Shown here: positions 7,826-15,983 of the stretch, piece by piece
Position numbering within the stretch: the stretch's first letter is position 1
Layout: every line of letters begins with the position of its first letter
DNA from: DATCDR01 sp036510575
GTDB lineage: Bacteria > Actinomycetota > Acidimicrobiia > Acidimicrobiales > Bog-793
Assembly (NCBI GenBank): GCA_036510575.1
Contig: DATCDR010000024.1
Coordinates: 1 to 26,049, forward strand
Direction: 5' to 3'
DNA: 26,049 nt
The notes under the pieces: generated by a model
What the model saw: the letters and a program-made list of their open reading frames with translations, nothing else
Database searches by the model: none
What the model was told of the DNA's origin: nothing
Program-made: the position numbers and the translations under genes

Positions 7826-9276
7826 CCACGATCCTCACGGCGGGCGGTCTGTTGACCGCCGTCGAGTCGATCGTCGCGTTCTGCTACCTGATCGCGGCAG
7901 CGGGATTCGTTGTCGGCCTGCATCTGATGAACTCGCCGGCGACTGCGCGACGGGGGAACCAGATCTCTGCTGGCGGGATGGTGCTTGCAGTCGCCGCCAC
8001 GCTTGCCCAGGTGATCGACAGCCGCCTGATCACGACGACGGGCTGGATCGTGCTCAGCCTCGGTGGTCTTCTCGGCGCTGGCATCGGCGTGCGCTCGGCG
8101 CTCTCGGTGAAGATGACGGCGGTTCCACAGCTGGTCAGCCTCTTTAACGCGGTCGGCGGTGGTGCGGCTGCACTCGTCGCACTCGGCGACTTTGTGCACC
8201 TGACCACGAACTCCGTCGCCTCGATCGGGCCGCGGACGATGGTCTCGACGATGCTCGACGTCATTATCGGCGCGGTCACCTTCTCCGGTTCGTTGATAGC
8301 CGCAGGGAAGCTGCAGGGCTGGGTGACGGGCAATCCGGTGGTCTTCCCCGGCGCGCGGCTCTTGAATGCGACGCTTGCCGCTGTGGCGCTCGCCGGAGGC
8401 GGCTACCTCATCTCCGGTTCGACGAGCGCCGGCGTGCTGCTCGTCGTGGTCTTTGCTGCCTTGGCGCTCGGTGTGCTCGTCGTTTTGCCGATTGGCGGCG
8501 CGGACATGCCGGTCGTGATCTCGCTACTGAACTCCCTCACCGGTACGGCAGTCGCGATGGCCGGATTCGTGATCGACAACACCGGGCTGATCATCGCCGG
8601 TGCGCTCGTTGGCGCGTCTGGAGCGATCTTGACCAAGCTCATGGCTGACGCCATGAATCGCTCTATCCGCAACATCATTCTTGGCGGGTTCGGCACGGCA
8701 GGTAACGCGGTGGTGACCGCTACCGGCGCGGGTGGCGACGTGCGCCAACTGACCGTCGAGGACGTCGCGATCCAACTTGTCTACGCCGCGAAAGTGATCG
8801 TCGTTCCCGGCTATGGCCTCGCCGCGGCGCAGGCTCAGCGCGAAGTGCGCGATCTCGCGGTGCTGCTCGAGGAGCAGGGCGTGGACGTCTCGTTCGCGAT
8901 CCACCCGGTCGCCGGCCGAATGCCAGGGCACATGAACGTGCTGCTCGCCGACGCGAACGTGCCCTACACGTCGCTAAAGGAGATGGACGAGGTCAACCCG
9001 GAGTTCGCCCAAGCTGACGTGGCATTGGTGATCGGTGCCAACGACGTCATCAATCCGGCGGCGCGTCGCGCGGGGACGGCGGTCTCTGGGATGCCGATCC
9101 TCGACGTCGACCACGCGAAGAATGTGATCGTGATCAAGCGCTCGATGGGCCAGGGATATGCAGGGATCGACAACGAGCTCTACACCGACCCGAAGACCGG
9201 CATGTTCTTCGCTGACGCCAAAGCCGGGCTCGCAGCCATCGTCGCTGCGGCCAAGACACTGATCGCGCTCGGCTGA
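7822..9276 (+). CDS. pntB: NAD(P) transhydrogenase subunit beta
   Basis: A 484-residue protein starting at GTG 7822 in a GTGA overlap with pntAB. The first ~290 residues are hydrophobic membrane helices (domain II, proton channel), including the ADAMNRSIRNIILGGFG loop. The last ~180 residues are the soluble NADP(H)-binding domain III with the family's inverted dinucleotide motif GYGLAAAQAQ (Gly330-Tyr331-Gly332), the HPVAGRMPGHMNVLLA segment, the IGANDVINPAAR loop and the KRSMGQGYAGIDNELY nucleotide-binding stretch. All features expected of an active subunit are intact. With PntAA and PntAB it makes NADPH at the cost of proton motive force. It ends 45 bases from the galE stop on the opposite strand. 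Confidence 0.95.
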   Translation: MTTILTAGGLLTAVESIVAFCYLIAAAGFVVGLHLMNSPATARRGNQISAGGMVLAVAATLAQVIDSRLITTTGWIVLSLGGLLGAGIGVRSALSVKMTAVPQLVSLFNAVGGGAAALVALGDFVHLTTNSVASIGPRTMVSTMLDVIIGAVTFSGSLIAAGKLQGWVTGNPVVFPGARLLNATLAAVALAGGGYLISGSTSAGVLLVVVFAALALGVLVVLPIGGADMPVVISLLNSLTGTAVAMAGFVIDNTGLIIAGALVGASGAILTKLMADAMNRSIRNIILGGFGTAGNAVVTATGAGGDVRQLTVEDVAIQLVYAAKVIVVPGYGLAAAQAQREVRDLAVLLEEQGVDVSFAIHPVAGRMPGHMNVLLADANVPYTSLKEMDEVNPEFAQADVALVIGANDVINPAARRAGTAVSGMPILDVDHAKNVIVIKRSMGQGYAGIDNELYTDPKTGMFFADAKAGLAAIVAAAKTLIALG

Positions 9277-9291
9277 TCGGGGAGCGGGATT

Positions 9292-9324
9292 AGGCGCGCG
9301 GACACGAGCGCGCTCGGCGCCTTA
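9292..9324. terminator. GC-rich hairpin between pntB and galE stops
   Basis: Two alternative stems lie in the convergent gap: GCGCGC 9294-9299 with GCGCGC 9308-9313 (8-base loop), and AGGCGC 9292-9297 with GCGCCT 9317-9322. The second reaches the galE stop codon. No T-run follows on either strand, so termination is inferred from position. Confidence 0.3.
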
Positions 9325-10281
9325 GGCGGTTCGTGACTGGAGGAACTCCCAGGCGTCTTCGATCATCGTCTCGAGATCCGGTTTCTCTGGCGTCCAACCG
9401 AGGACTGCTTTGGCCTTCTCGTTCGACGCCACGAGCTTCGCGGGGTCTCCCGCTCGTCGGGGGCCGACGACGATGGGCAACTGGCGGCGGGTGACGCGTC
9501 GAACCGCCCCGGCAACCTGGTACACCGAGAATCCCTCGCCGTTTCCGAGGTTGATGATCTCGTGGTGCCCAGAGCGAAGCGCGTCGAGCGCGAGGAGATG
9601 CGCGTTCGCGAGGTCGACGACATGGATGTAGTCGCGCACGCACGTGCCGTCGGGTGTCGGGAAGTCTTCGCCGAAGATCGTGAGCTGCTTGCGTACCCCT
9701 GCCACAACCTCGAGCGCGACAGGTATGAGGTGTGTCTCTTGTCGGTGGCGCTCGCCGTAGGGGCCGAAGGCGCCGGCCACGTTGAAGTACCGCAGGCTCA
9801 CTGCTGCAAACTCGCTCTGCTCAGTGCGACGGCTGAGGTCGCGGTCGATCGCGAGCTTCGTTGCGCCGTACGGGTTTGACGGTGCAGCAGGAGTCGTCTC
9901 GGTGATCAGGCCGTCGCCAGGCTCACCGTAGACCGCGGCGCTCGAGGAGAAAATCAGCTTGTGGACTCCTGCTCGCTGCAACGCGTCGCAAAGCAGCGAG
10001 CTGCCGACGATGTTGTTCTCCTCGTACTTGCCGGGATTGCTCACCGACTCACCAACGAGTGAGAACGCTGCGAAGTGGAGCGCCGCTTCGAAATTGCCGG
10101 CCGCGATGACGTCTTCTGCGTCGTGCACGCGGCCCTCGACGAAGGTCGCGCCGGGCGGCACGGCATCGCGATGCCCAGTAGAGAGGTCGTCGAGCACGGT
10201 GACGTCGTGCCCCTCCTCGAGCAGCCTCGCGGTCACGACGGATCCGATGTAGCCCGCACCGCCGGTCACGAGGAGCCTCAT
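9322..10281 (-). CDS. galE: UDP-glucose 4-epimerase
   Basis: A 319-residue short-chain dehydrogenase of the extended type that interconverts UDP-glucose and UDP-galactose. The NAD site is TGGAGYIGS (residues 6-14), followed by DDLSTGH (31-37). The catalytic residues are Ser113 or Ser114 in FSSSAAVYG and the pair Tyr138/Lys142 in NPYGATK. The family blocks AAFSLVGESV, RYFNVAGA, TPDGTCVRDYIHVVDLA and NLGNGEGFSV are all present. I chose the ATG at 10281 because the Rossmann fold begins there; an in-frame extension to 10353 adds 24 residues unlike the family. Only a weak AGG lies upstream. It stands alone on the minus strand, so its sugar product probably feeds cell-wall or exopolysaccharide synthesis encoded elsewhere. 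Confidence 0.93.
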   Translation of the reverse strand: MRLLVTGGAGYIGSVVTARLLEEGHDVTVLDDLSTGHRDAVPPGATFVEGRVHDAEDVIAAGNFEAALHFAAFSLVGESVSNPGKYEENNIVGSSLLCDALQRAGVHKLIFSSSAAVYGEPGDGLITETTPAAPSNPYGATKLAIDRDLSRRTEQSEFAAVSLRYFNVAGAFGPYGERHRQETHLIPVALEVVAGVRKQLTIFGEDFPTPDGTCVRDYIHVVDLANAHLLALDALRSGHHEIINLGNGEGFSVYQVAGAVRRVTRRQLPIVVGPRRAGDPAKLVASNEKAKAVLGWTPEKPDLETMIEDAWEFLQSRTA

Positions 10282-10657
10282 GCGACCTGCATCCAAGAGA
10301 CGTGTCGCGGCGATTGCTGCTCGGAGATGGGCGTGCTTCGAGCCTTCCGCCAAGATTCCTGGTCTTCGGGCAACTCTTCGGCCTTTCGGTTAGGGCGAAT
10401 CGGCGACGTAAGGAGTGGCTCATTCGTCGTCGGAATTTCTGTGAGCCTCATCTTAGGAATAGCCGCTCTCGAGCACCGGTCCTTGGATCTATCGGACAAC
10501 CGCTACGAAGGCTGGACAAGATTTCTTCGACGACGGTCAATCGAGGCTCGCGGGTAGCGCACGCGAGCTGTCGTTTTCGCACACGGTCGGTACCGGTTGC
10601 GGCAATACTTCGTTCAGTCCAGTGATCGCTGTTCGAGCCACGAGGGGAGGACCGCAG
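10282..10657. other. Divergent intergenic region galE / alpha-beta hydrolase
   Basis: About 375 bases with no secure gene. One plus-strand frame, ATG 10327 to TAG 10557 (76 codons), has a hydrophobic stretch (SFVVGISVSLILGIAAL) but its third-position GC is clearly lower than in neighbouring genes, and I treat it as chance. The region must contain both promoters, which I could not place. Confidence 0.45.
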
Positions 10658-11356
10658 ATGGCGACGTTCGTACTGGTGCATGGCGCGTGGAGTGGATCGC
10701 ACTCGTTCCGTAAGGTGCGACCGCTGCTCCGGGAGGCAGGCCATGAGGTCTTCACACCGAGCCTCACCGGTCTTGGCGAGCGCACCCATCTGCTCACGCC
10801 CGAGGTTGGTCTCACAACCCACATACATGACGTCTCGAACGCGGTCCTCTACGAGGATCTGCGTGACATCGTGCTCCTCGGCTACTCCTACGGCGGCTGC
10901 GTCGTTACCGGCTCGCTTGAGTTCATCTGGGATCGCGTGAGTGATCTGGTCTATCTCGACGCCTTCGTGCCCTTTAACGGCCAGAGCGTGGACGACATGC
11001 TGGGCACGACGAGAGCGGCGTTCGGCCTCGGCGTCTCCTGGCTCGTCCCGCCGATTCCGCGCACCTACGAGGATCCCCTGGAGGCGGAGTTCGTCTCCGA
11101 CCGACGAAGCGACCAGCCGATCCGATGCTTCGTCGAGCCGGTTCGCCTCCTCAGCCCGCTCGAAGACTTCGCCTTCTCCCGCACCTACATCAAGGCGACT
11201 GGGGAGCCACGGCCCGCGGAGTCACATCCCTTCTGGGAAGCCTCCGACCGTGTGAAGGACGACCCACGCTGGCGCTATCGCGAGATCGAGACCAATCACA
11301 TGATCCCAAGCAATCGACCAGGAGAACTGGCTGAGATGCTGCTCGAGCTGGCATGA
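10658..11356 (+). CDS. Alpha/beta hydrolase, salicylate-esterase/EstC-like
   Basis: A 232-residue cytoplasmic hydrolase related to plant methylesterases and bacterial EstC-type esterases. It begins MATFVLVHGAWSGSHSFRKV, with the oxyanion-hole HGAW motif at residues 8-11. The nucleophile elbow is GYSYGG with Ser77, and the C-terminal histidine is His214 in ETNHMIPSNRPGEL. The catalytic acid is not certain from sequence. The ATG at 10658 follows GAGGGGAGG at a 7-base spacing; an upstream in-frame start at 10622 would add 12 residues not seen in the family. It is followed, 104 bases later on the same strand, by an MDR oxidoreductase and then a molybdenum hydroxylase subunit, so the three may act on one organic substrate, but this is a guess from order. 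Confidence 0.87.
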   Translation: MATFVLVHGAWSGSHSFRKVRPLLREAGHEVFTPSLTGLGERTHLLTPEVGLTTHIHDVSNAVLYEDLRDIVLLGYSYGGCVVTGSLEFIWDRVSDLVYLDAFVPFNGQSVDDMLGTTRAAFGLGVSWLVPPIPRTYEDPLEAEFVSDRRSDQPIRCFVEPVRLLSPLEDFAFSRTYIKATGEPRPAESHPFWEASDRVKDDPRWRYREIETNHMIPSNRPGELAEMLLELA

Positions 11357-11460
11357 ACGAGCTGCGCACCTTCGCCGATTGGGAATCAGCAGGTGAGCTT
11401 TGATGTTGCACCAAAGCGATGCGGCGATGCATCGCGAACCAGCACAACCATGGAGGAACG

Positions 11461-12378
11461 ATGCCCAAGACTTACGTTCACACTGCGCTCGGTGGCCCAG
11501 AGACGCAGGAGTTCCTTGATCTCCCCGTCCCGGTACCTGCCGAGGGGCAGATCCTGATTAAGGTACGCGCGGCAGGTGTGAACCCCGCGGACTGGAAGCG
11601 CCGCTCGAACTTCAGTGGCACCGCCGCACCACTCACTGCTCCGCAGCCGATGGGACTCGAGGCCGCGGGCGTGATTGAGGCGATCGGACCTGGAGTTGAG
11701 GCCTTCGCCGTTGGCGAGGAGGTATTCGGCAGCGTCGCTGGGGCAGGCGCCTGGGGTGAGTACTCGCTCCTCGACGGGGCCGTCGCCGCGCATAAGCCTG
11801 CTTCGGTCTCGTTTGCCGACGCAGCGACCTTGCCGGTCGCTGCGGCTACCGCCTATGACGGGATCCGCCAGCTCAATCTCGATGAGGGCGCGACGTTGCT
11901 CATCATCGGGGCTGGCGGCGGGGTTGGGATCGCCGCTGCGCAGATCGCCATCGGCGAGGGCGTAAAGGTGATCGGTACTGCGAGCGAGGCGAAAAAAGGC
12001 CTGCTCTCCTCGGTCGGCGCGGTGCACGTCGCCTACGGTCCCGGCGTCGCGGACCGCATCAAAGAGGTCGCTCCCGACGGTATCGACGCTATCTATGACA
12101 TGGTCGGCGGTGACGCCTTGCGCGACGTCAAGAGCCTGGCGCCAGAGGGTTCGAAAGTGATCACCGCGGCTGACGGCGCGGCCGCAGCTGAGCTTGGCGG
12201 CTCGAGAGTCGAGCGCGCGAGGAACAGCGCTGTTCTCGAGGCTGTCGCGGCGTTGACCGAGGCGGGAACGCTGAAGCCATTCGTGACCGCGACGTTCCCA
12301 CTCGACCAGACAGCGGAGGCACTCGCGCTGGTCGAGTCCGGCCACGCCACGGGCAAGGTCGTGATCGAGGTCTACTGA
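11461..12378 (+). CDS. Zinc-free MDR oxidoreductase (quinone reductase-like, NADPH)
   Basis: A 305-residue medium-chain dehydrogenase/reductase. The N-terminal GroES-like part has IKVRAAGVNPADWKRR (near 33-48) and GLEAAGVIEAIGPGVEAFAVGEEVFG, as in quinone reductases; no zinc-binding cysteines are present. The nucleotide fold is LLIIGAGGGVGIAAAQIAI with the glycines at 150-156. The enzyme probably reduces quinones or unsaturated carbonyls with NADPH in the cytoplasm. The ATG at 11461 has a strong GGAGG four bases before it; an upstream frame from 11419 adds 14 residues and covers that site. It lies between the alpha/beta hydrolase and the molybdopterin subunit, 93 bases ahead of the latter. 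Confidence 0.87.
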   Translation: MPKTYVHTALGGPETQEFLDLPVPVPAEGQILIKVRAAGVNPADWKRRSNFSGTAAPLTAPQPMGLEAAGVIEAIGPGVEAFAVGEEVFGSVAGAGAWGEYSLLDGAVAAHKPASVSFADAATLPVAAATAYDGIRQLNLDEGATLLIIGAGGGVGIAAAQIAIGEGVKVIGTASEAKKGLLSSVGAVHVAYGPGVADRIKEVAPDGIDAIYDMVGGDALRDVKSLAPEGSKVITAADGAAAAELGGSRVERARNSAVLEAVAALTEAGTLKPFVTATFPLDQTAEALALVESGHATGKVVIEVY

Positions 12379-12471
12379 GCCGAGCGAAGCGAGTCCGGTC
12401 GACGGCTCTGTCATCGGCCGACTCGTTGTCCGGCGAGGCGTAGTCGCCTACCCTGGCGAGCGGAGGTATCC

Positions 12472-14853
12472 ATGCCCGGATCAGTGCTCGGAAACGTAGT
12501 CAGGCGGGTCGAAGACCCGGAGTTGCTCGTCGGTGTCGGCAAGTACGTCGACGACATTGCAGTGGACGGCGTGCTGTTCGCCGCCTTCGCCAGAAGCCCG
12601 TACCCACATGCGCTGATCCACTCGATCGACGTCACGAGGGCACAGGCGATGCCCGGCGTGGTTGCTGTCTACACCGCTGACGACGTCGACCTGCCGTCGA
12701 TCCCGCCGCCGTTCGGTGCGCCGATGCACCCTGCAGTGCTCCGTCCTGCGTTAGCAATGACGAGAGCCAGGTACTCCTCAGAGCCGGTCGTGATCGTCCT
12801 CGCCGAGACCCTGGCCCAGGCCGAGGATGCGACCGAGGCCGTCGACATCGACTGGGAGCCGATCCCTGCGGTGACCGACATCGAAAAGGCGATCGCCCCT
12901 GGCGCACCGCTGCAATTCCCCGAGGTTGGGACGAACCTCGTCATGGGGCTTCGCGACGTCGCGGGTCCCGACCCGCTCGAAGGGGCCGACGTGGTCGTGC
13001 GCGGCCGCTTCGAGAACCAGCTGATAGCGGTGGCACCGATGGAGGGCAACTCGATCGCGGTGATTCCAGGCGCCCCAGGAGACGAGACGGAGCTGACGAT
13101 CTACGTGGCGACACAGATGCCACACCGCATCAGGGACGCGATCTGCGGCGTCTTCGGCATCGATCCCGCGGCGGTCCACGTCATCACGCCGAACGTCGGC
13201 GGCGCCTTCGGCGGAAAGATCGGTCTCCCGAGTGAGTACGCAGCCATCATCGCCGCGGCGCGGCTCGCGAATCGCCCCGTCAAGTGGCTAGAGGGCCGAA
13301 CCGAGAACCTCGTCGGTATGCATGGACGCAGTCAGGTCCAATACGGTGAGCTCGGCTTCAAGCGCGATGGCACGATCGTCGGACTAAAAGCGAGGGCGAT
13401 TGGAGAATCCGGAGCCTACGGCGGCTTCGGCGGCTCGCTCGTGGTCGGTCCGACGAGGAACATGTCACAAGGGGTCTACAAGATCCCGGTGATCTCCTTT
13501 GACGCCGCGGTCTCGATGACCAACACCTCGCCCATCGGGGCCTTTCGCGGTGCAGGCAGACCAGAGGCCGCATCGCTTATCGAGCGTCTGATGGACATGG
13601 GTGCCGATGAACTCGGGATCGACCCCGCGGAGCTGCGACGCAGGAACCTCATCCAGCCAGACGCCTTCCCGTATCGAACCGTGACGGGGATGTTGTACGA
13701 CATCGGCGATTACGAGGTGCCCCTCGACGAGGCGCTCCGCATCGCCGACTACGACGGCCTCCTCGCCGAGCAGAGAGCGCGACGCGAGCGCGGTGACAAG
13801 ATGCTGCTTGGAATCGGCCTTTCCACCTACGTCGAGATCACCGCAGGTGGCCCTGGCGGCGAGTTCGGCGCTGTCGAGGTGCATCCCGACGGTTCGGCTA
13901 CGGTGCGTGCCGGGACCGCTGCGAGCGGCCAGGGTCATGCGACAGCTTTCTCCTCGATCGTCTCGGCGTGCCTCGGGATTCCGATCGAGAAGATCCGGTT
14001 TCTCCAGGCCGATACCGCACAGGTGCCGCGCGGTGGTGGCACCGGCGGCTCGCGCTCGCTCCAGATCGGTGGTGTCGCGGTAGGTGAGGCGGCAAAGATC
14101 GTGCTCACGATGGGACTCGAACTCGCCGCAGAGCTGCTCGAGGCAGACCCGGAGGACCTCGAGTTGAACGCCGAGGGCCACCTTGGCATCGTCGGCGTGC
14201 CGTCGCGCTCGCTCAGCTGGGCGGATCTAGCGGAGATCGCACACGAGCGGGGAACCGTGCTGGCGGCTCAGAACGACTTCGTGCCGCCCGGACCGACGTT
14301 TCCGTTCGGTGCACACATCTCGGTGGTGGAGATCGACTCCGAGACGGGCCAGGTCCGGCCACTTCGACACATCGCGGTCGACGACGCAGGGAAGGTGCTA
14401 AATCCGCTGCTCGTCGGTGGACAGCAGCACGGCGGTCTTGCCCAGGGGCTCTCTCAGGCTCTCTGGGAGGAGTTCCGATACGACGACGACGGCAACCCGG
14501 TGACCGGCACCTTCGCCTCCTACGCGATGCCCTCGGCAGCGGAGACCATCACGTATGAAGCCTCCAACACGGAGACTCCGACGCCGTACAACCCACTCGG
14601 TGCCAAAGGAATCGGTGAATCGGCGACAATTGGCGCTACACCAGCGGTCCAAAATGCCGTCGTGGATGCATTGAGTCACTTAGGCGTTCGGCATCTCGAC
14701 ATGCCGGCCACGCCCGAGCGCGTCTGGAGGGCGATCACCGACGCCAAGGCTGGACGACTGGCCGACCCGTGGCGTGAGCCTCCCGATGTGTTCTCGACAC
14801 TGCCCGAGCGACCGCCGCCGACCCCTGCTGACGCCAACGTCGAGACTGCCTAA
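12472..14853 (+). CDS. Molybdopterin-binding large subunit, xanthine dehydrogenase/CoxL form II-like
   Basis: A 793-residue catalytic subunit of the molybdenum hydroxylase family. The N-terminal hammerhead domain starts GNVVRRVEDPELLVGVGKYVDD. Cofactor-binding blocks include NVGGAFGGKIG, the active-site loop IGAFRGAGRPEA (GAFRGAGR, residues 356-363), GTAASGQGHATAFSS, GGGTGGSRSLQIGG and the C-terminal GAKGIGESATIGATPAVQNAV with the general-base Glu716. The loop is of the RGAGR type found in form II CoxL-like proteins and lacks the Cys of true form I CO dehydrogenase (CSFR), so the substrate is probably an aldehyde or N-heterocycle, not demonstrated CO. The start has GGAGG five bases upstream. 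No FAD (medium) or 2Fe-2S (small) subunit gene is next to it, unlike usual operons. A weak hairpin lies at 14859-14877 just after the stop. Confidence 0.9.
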   Translation: MPGSVLGNVVRRVEDPELLVGVGKYVDDIAVDGVLFAAFARSPYPHALIHSIDVTRAQAMPGVVAVYTADDVDLPSIPPPFGAPMHPAVLRPALAMTRARYSSEPVVIVLAETLAQAEDATEAVDIDWEPIPAVTDIEKAIAPGAPLQFPEVGTNLVMGLRDVAGPDPLEGADVVVRGRFENQLIAVAPMEGNSIAVIPGAPGDETELTIYVATQMPHRIRDAICGVFGIDPAAVHVITPNVGGAFGGKIGLPSEYAAIIAAARLANRPVKWLEGRTENLVGMHGRSQVQYGELGFKRDGTIVGLKARAIGESGAYGGFGGSLVVGPTRNMSQGVYKIPVISFDAAVSMTNTSPIGAFRGAGRPEAASLIERLMDMGADELGIDPAELRRRNLIQPDAFPYRTVTGMLYDIGDYEVPLDEALRIADYDGLLAEQRARRERGDKMLLGIGLSTYVEITAGGPGGEFGAVEVHPDGSATVRAGTAASGQGHATAFSSIVSACLGIPIEKIRFLQADTAQVPRGGGTGGSRSLQIGGVAVGEAAKIVLTMGLELAAELLEADPEDLELNAEGHLGIVGVPSRSLSWADLAEIAHERGTVLAAQNDFVPPGPTFPFGAHISVVEIDSETGQVRPLRHIAVDDAGKVLNPLLVGGQQHGGLAQGLSQALWEEFRYDDDGNPVTGTFASYAMPSAAETITYEASNTETPTPYNPLGAKGIGESATIGATPAVQNAVVDALSHLGVRHLDMPATPERVWRAITDAKAGRLADPWREPPDVFSTLPERPPPTPADANVETA

Positions 14854-15152
14854 GTCGAGCCGCGTCACTCACACGGCGTCCGACCCAGCGCAGTCGTTCG
14901 ATCGCGCCGCGTGGGAGGTCTGCGAGCTCTGAGATTAAGCAAGCCGCCGGATCACTCGCGCTAGTTCGATAGCTGTCGGCAAGTTCGCCGGCGAGCGAAC
15001 AGCGGTTTAGCGCTTGGGGTGTCGGAGCTACCGAAACCTCTGTCACAACGCCCTCCTAGTATGCCCTTCGTCGCTTCTGCGGCTTCGTCGATTGATCGAC
15101 CTCTTACTGACGCGCGCTCTTACGCGGCGTCGACTCCGGAGGTGCAATCGTC
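14854..15152. other. Intergenic region with two hairpins and a possible -10 element
   Basis: About 300 bases without a gene. A hairpin at 14859-14877 (four pairs, mismatch, two pairs, five-base loop) follows the upstream stop and a second, GTTCGC-CGGCGA-GCGAAC, lies at 14983-15000. Neither has a T-run. TAGTAT at 15057-15062 could be a -10 element for the ArdC-like gene, with no good -35 at the right distance. Confidence 0.35.
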
Positions 15153-15983
15153 GTGGGATATCTCGAGAAGCCGGACGTGCGGGCACTCGTCGAACAGCTG
15201 AGTCGCGGGGTCGAGCAGCTAGGCGATGCGGGAAAGTGGGAGGAGTTCCTCGCCGCCCAGGCTCGCTTTCACCGGTACTCCTTTGCCAACACGATGTTGA
15301 TCCTCCAGCAGTGCCCCGACGCCACGACCGTGGCGGGATTCAACACCTGGCGAGGCGCGGGCAGGGTCGTGCGACGAGGCGAGCGCGCCATCTGGATCGT
15401 CGCTCCTATTCTCCACCGGCGGATAAAAGCTAGCGCCGAGCCGGAGATAGCGGGCTTTCGCCGCGTCGCGGTGTTCGATCTCTCCCAGACTGAGGGCGAC
15501 GAACTCCTTACGCTCTGTGCGCCGCTAGAAGGCGGCGACGATCGGGGATGGTTCGAAGTACTTGCCGACGTAGCAATTGCGCTTGACTTCTCCGTCGAGC
15601 GATCCGATCTCGCCAACGGTGTCTTCGGGGACTGCACCTACGCAAGCAGGCGCATTCGTGTCGCCTTGACCGCGTCGCCGGCGCAGGCAGTGAAGACGTT
15701 GGCACATGAGCTTGCTCACGCACTGCTTCACGAGAACACCGACGATCGACCCTTAGCCGAGCTCGAAGCCGAGTCGGTCGCCTACGTCGTTTGTCAGCAT
15801 CTCGGGCTCGACACGACGTGCTACTCGTTTGGCTACGTGACCACGTGGGCTGGAGGAACCTCGGTCGCGTTGCGTGCGATAAAGGGATCTTGCACCCGCA
15901 TCGCCGATACCGCGCGCGTGATCATCGATCTGGCCTTCCCAACAACGCTCTCGGATGGCACCCAGACGGTCCGCGCCGCTTAG
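15153..15983 (+). CDS. ArdC-like ssDNA-binding domain protein with HExxH metallopeptidase motif
   Basis: A 276-residue protein starting at GTG 15153, with GGAGG ending 10 bases before it. Residues about 10-85 resemble the N-terminal domain of ArdC antirestriction proteins (PF08401 type): QARFHRYSFANTMLILQQCPDATTVAGFNTWRGAGRVVRRGERAIWIVAP. The middle-to-C-terminal part holds a zinc-peptidase motif, HELAH at 185-189 (TLAHELAHALLHE), and a downstream AELEAESVAYVV with Glu207 as the likely third ligand, as in the IrrE/ImmA-like gluzincins. ArdC proteins bind single-stranded DNA and protect incoming plasmid DNA from restriction; chromosomal homologues have unknown roles. No conjugation, phage or restriction genes are near. 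Its TAG overlaps the stop of the convergent oxidase gene by 3-4 bases. Function here is inferred from domains only. Confidence 0.83.
   Translation: MGYLEKPDVRALVEQLSRGVEQLGDAGKWEEFLAAQARFHRYSFANTMLILQQCPDATTVAGFNTWRGAGRVVRRGERAIWIVAPILHRRIKASAEPEIAGFRRVAVFDLSQTEGDELLTLCAPLEGGDDRGWFEVLADVAIALDFSVERSDLANGVFGDCTYASRRIRVALTASPAQAVKTLAHELAHALLHENTDDRPLAELEAESVAYVVCQHLGLDTTCYSFGYVTTWAGGTSVALRAIKGSCTRIADTARVIIDLAFPTTLSDGTQTVRAA

Noticed and set aside
10327..10557. 76-codon plus-strand frame with one hydrophobic stretch
   Set aside because: Third-position GC is clearly lower than in neighbouring genes and the frame is in the divergent promoter region; could be a small membrane protein but no homology was recognised.
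12472..14853. True aerobic CO dehydrogenase large subunit
   Set aside because: The active-site loop is GAFRGAGR and lacks the Cys of form I CoxL; partner subunits are also missing.
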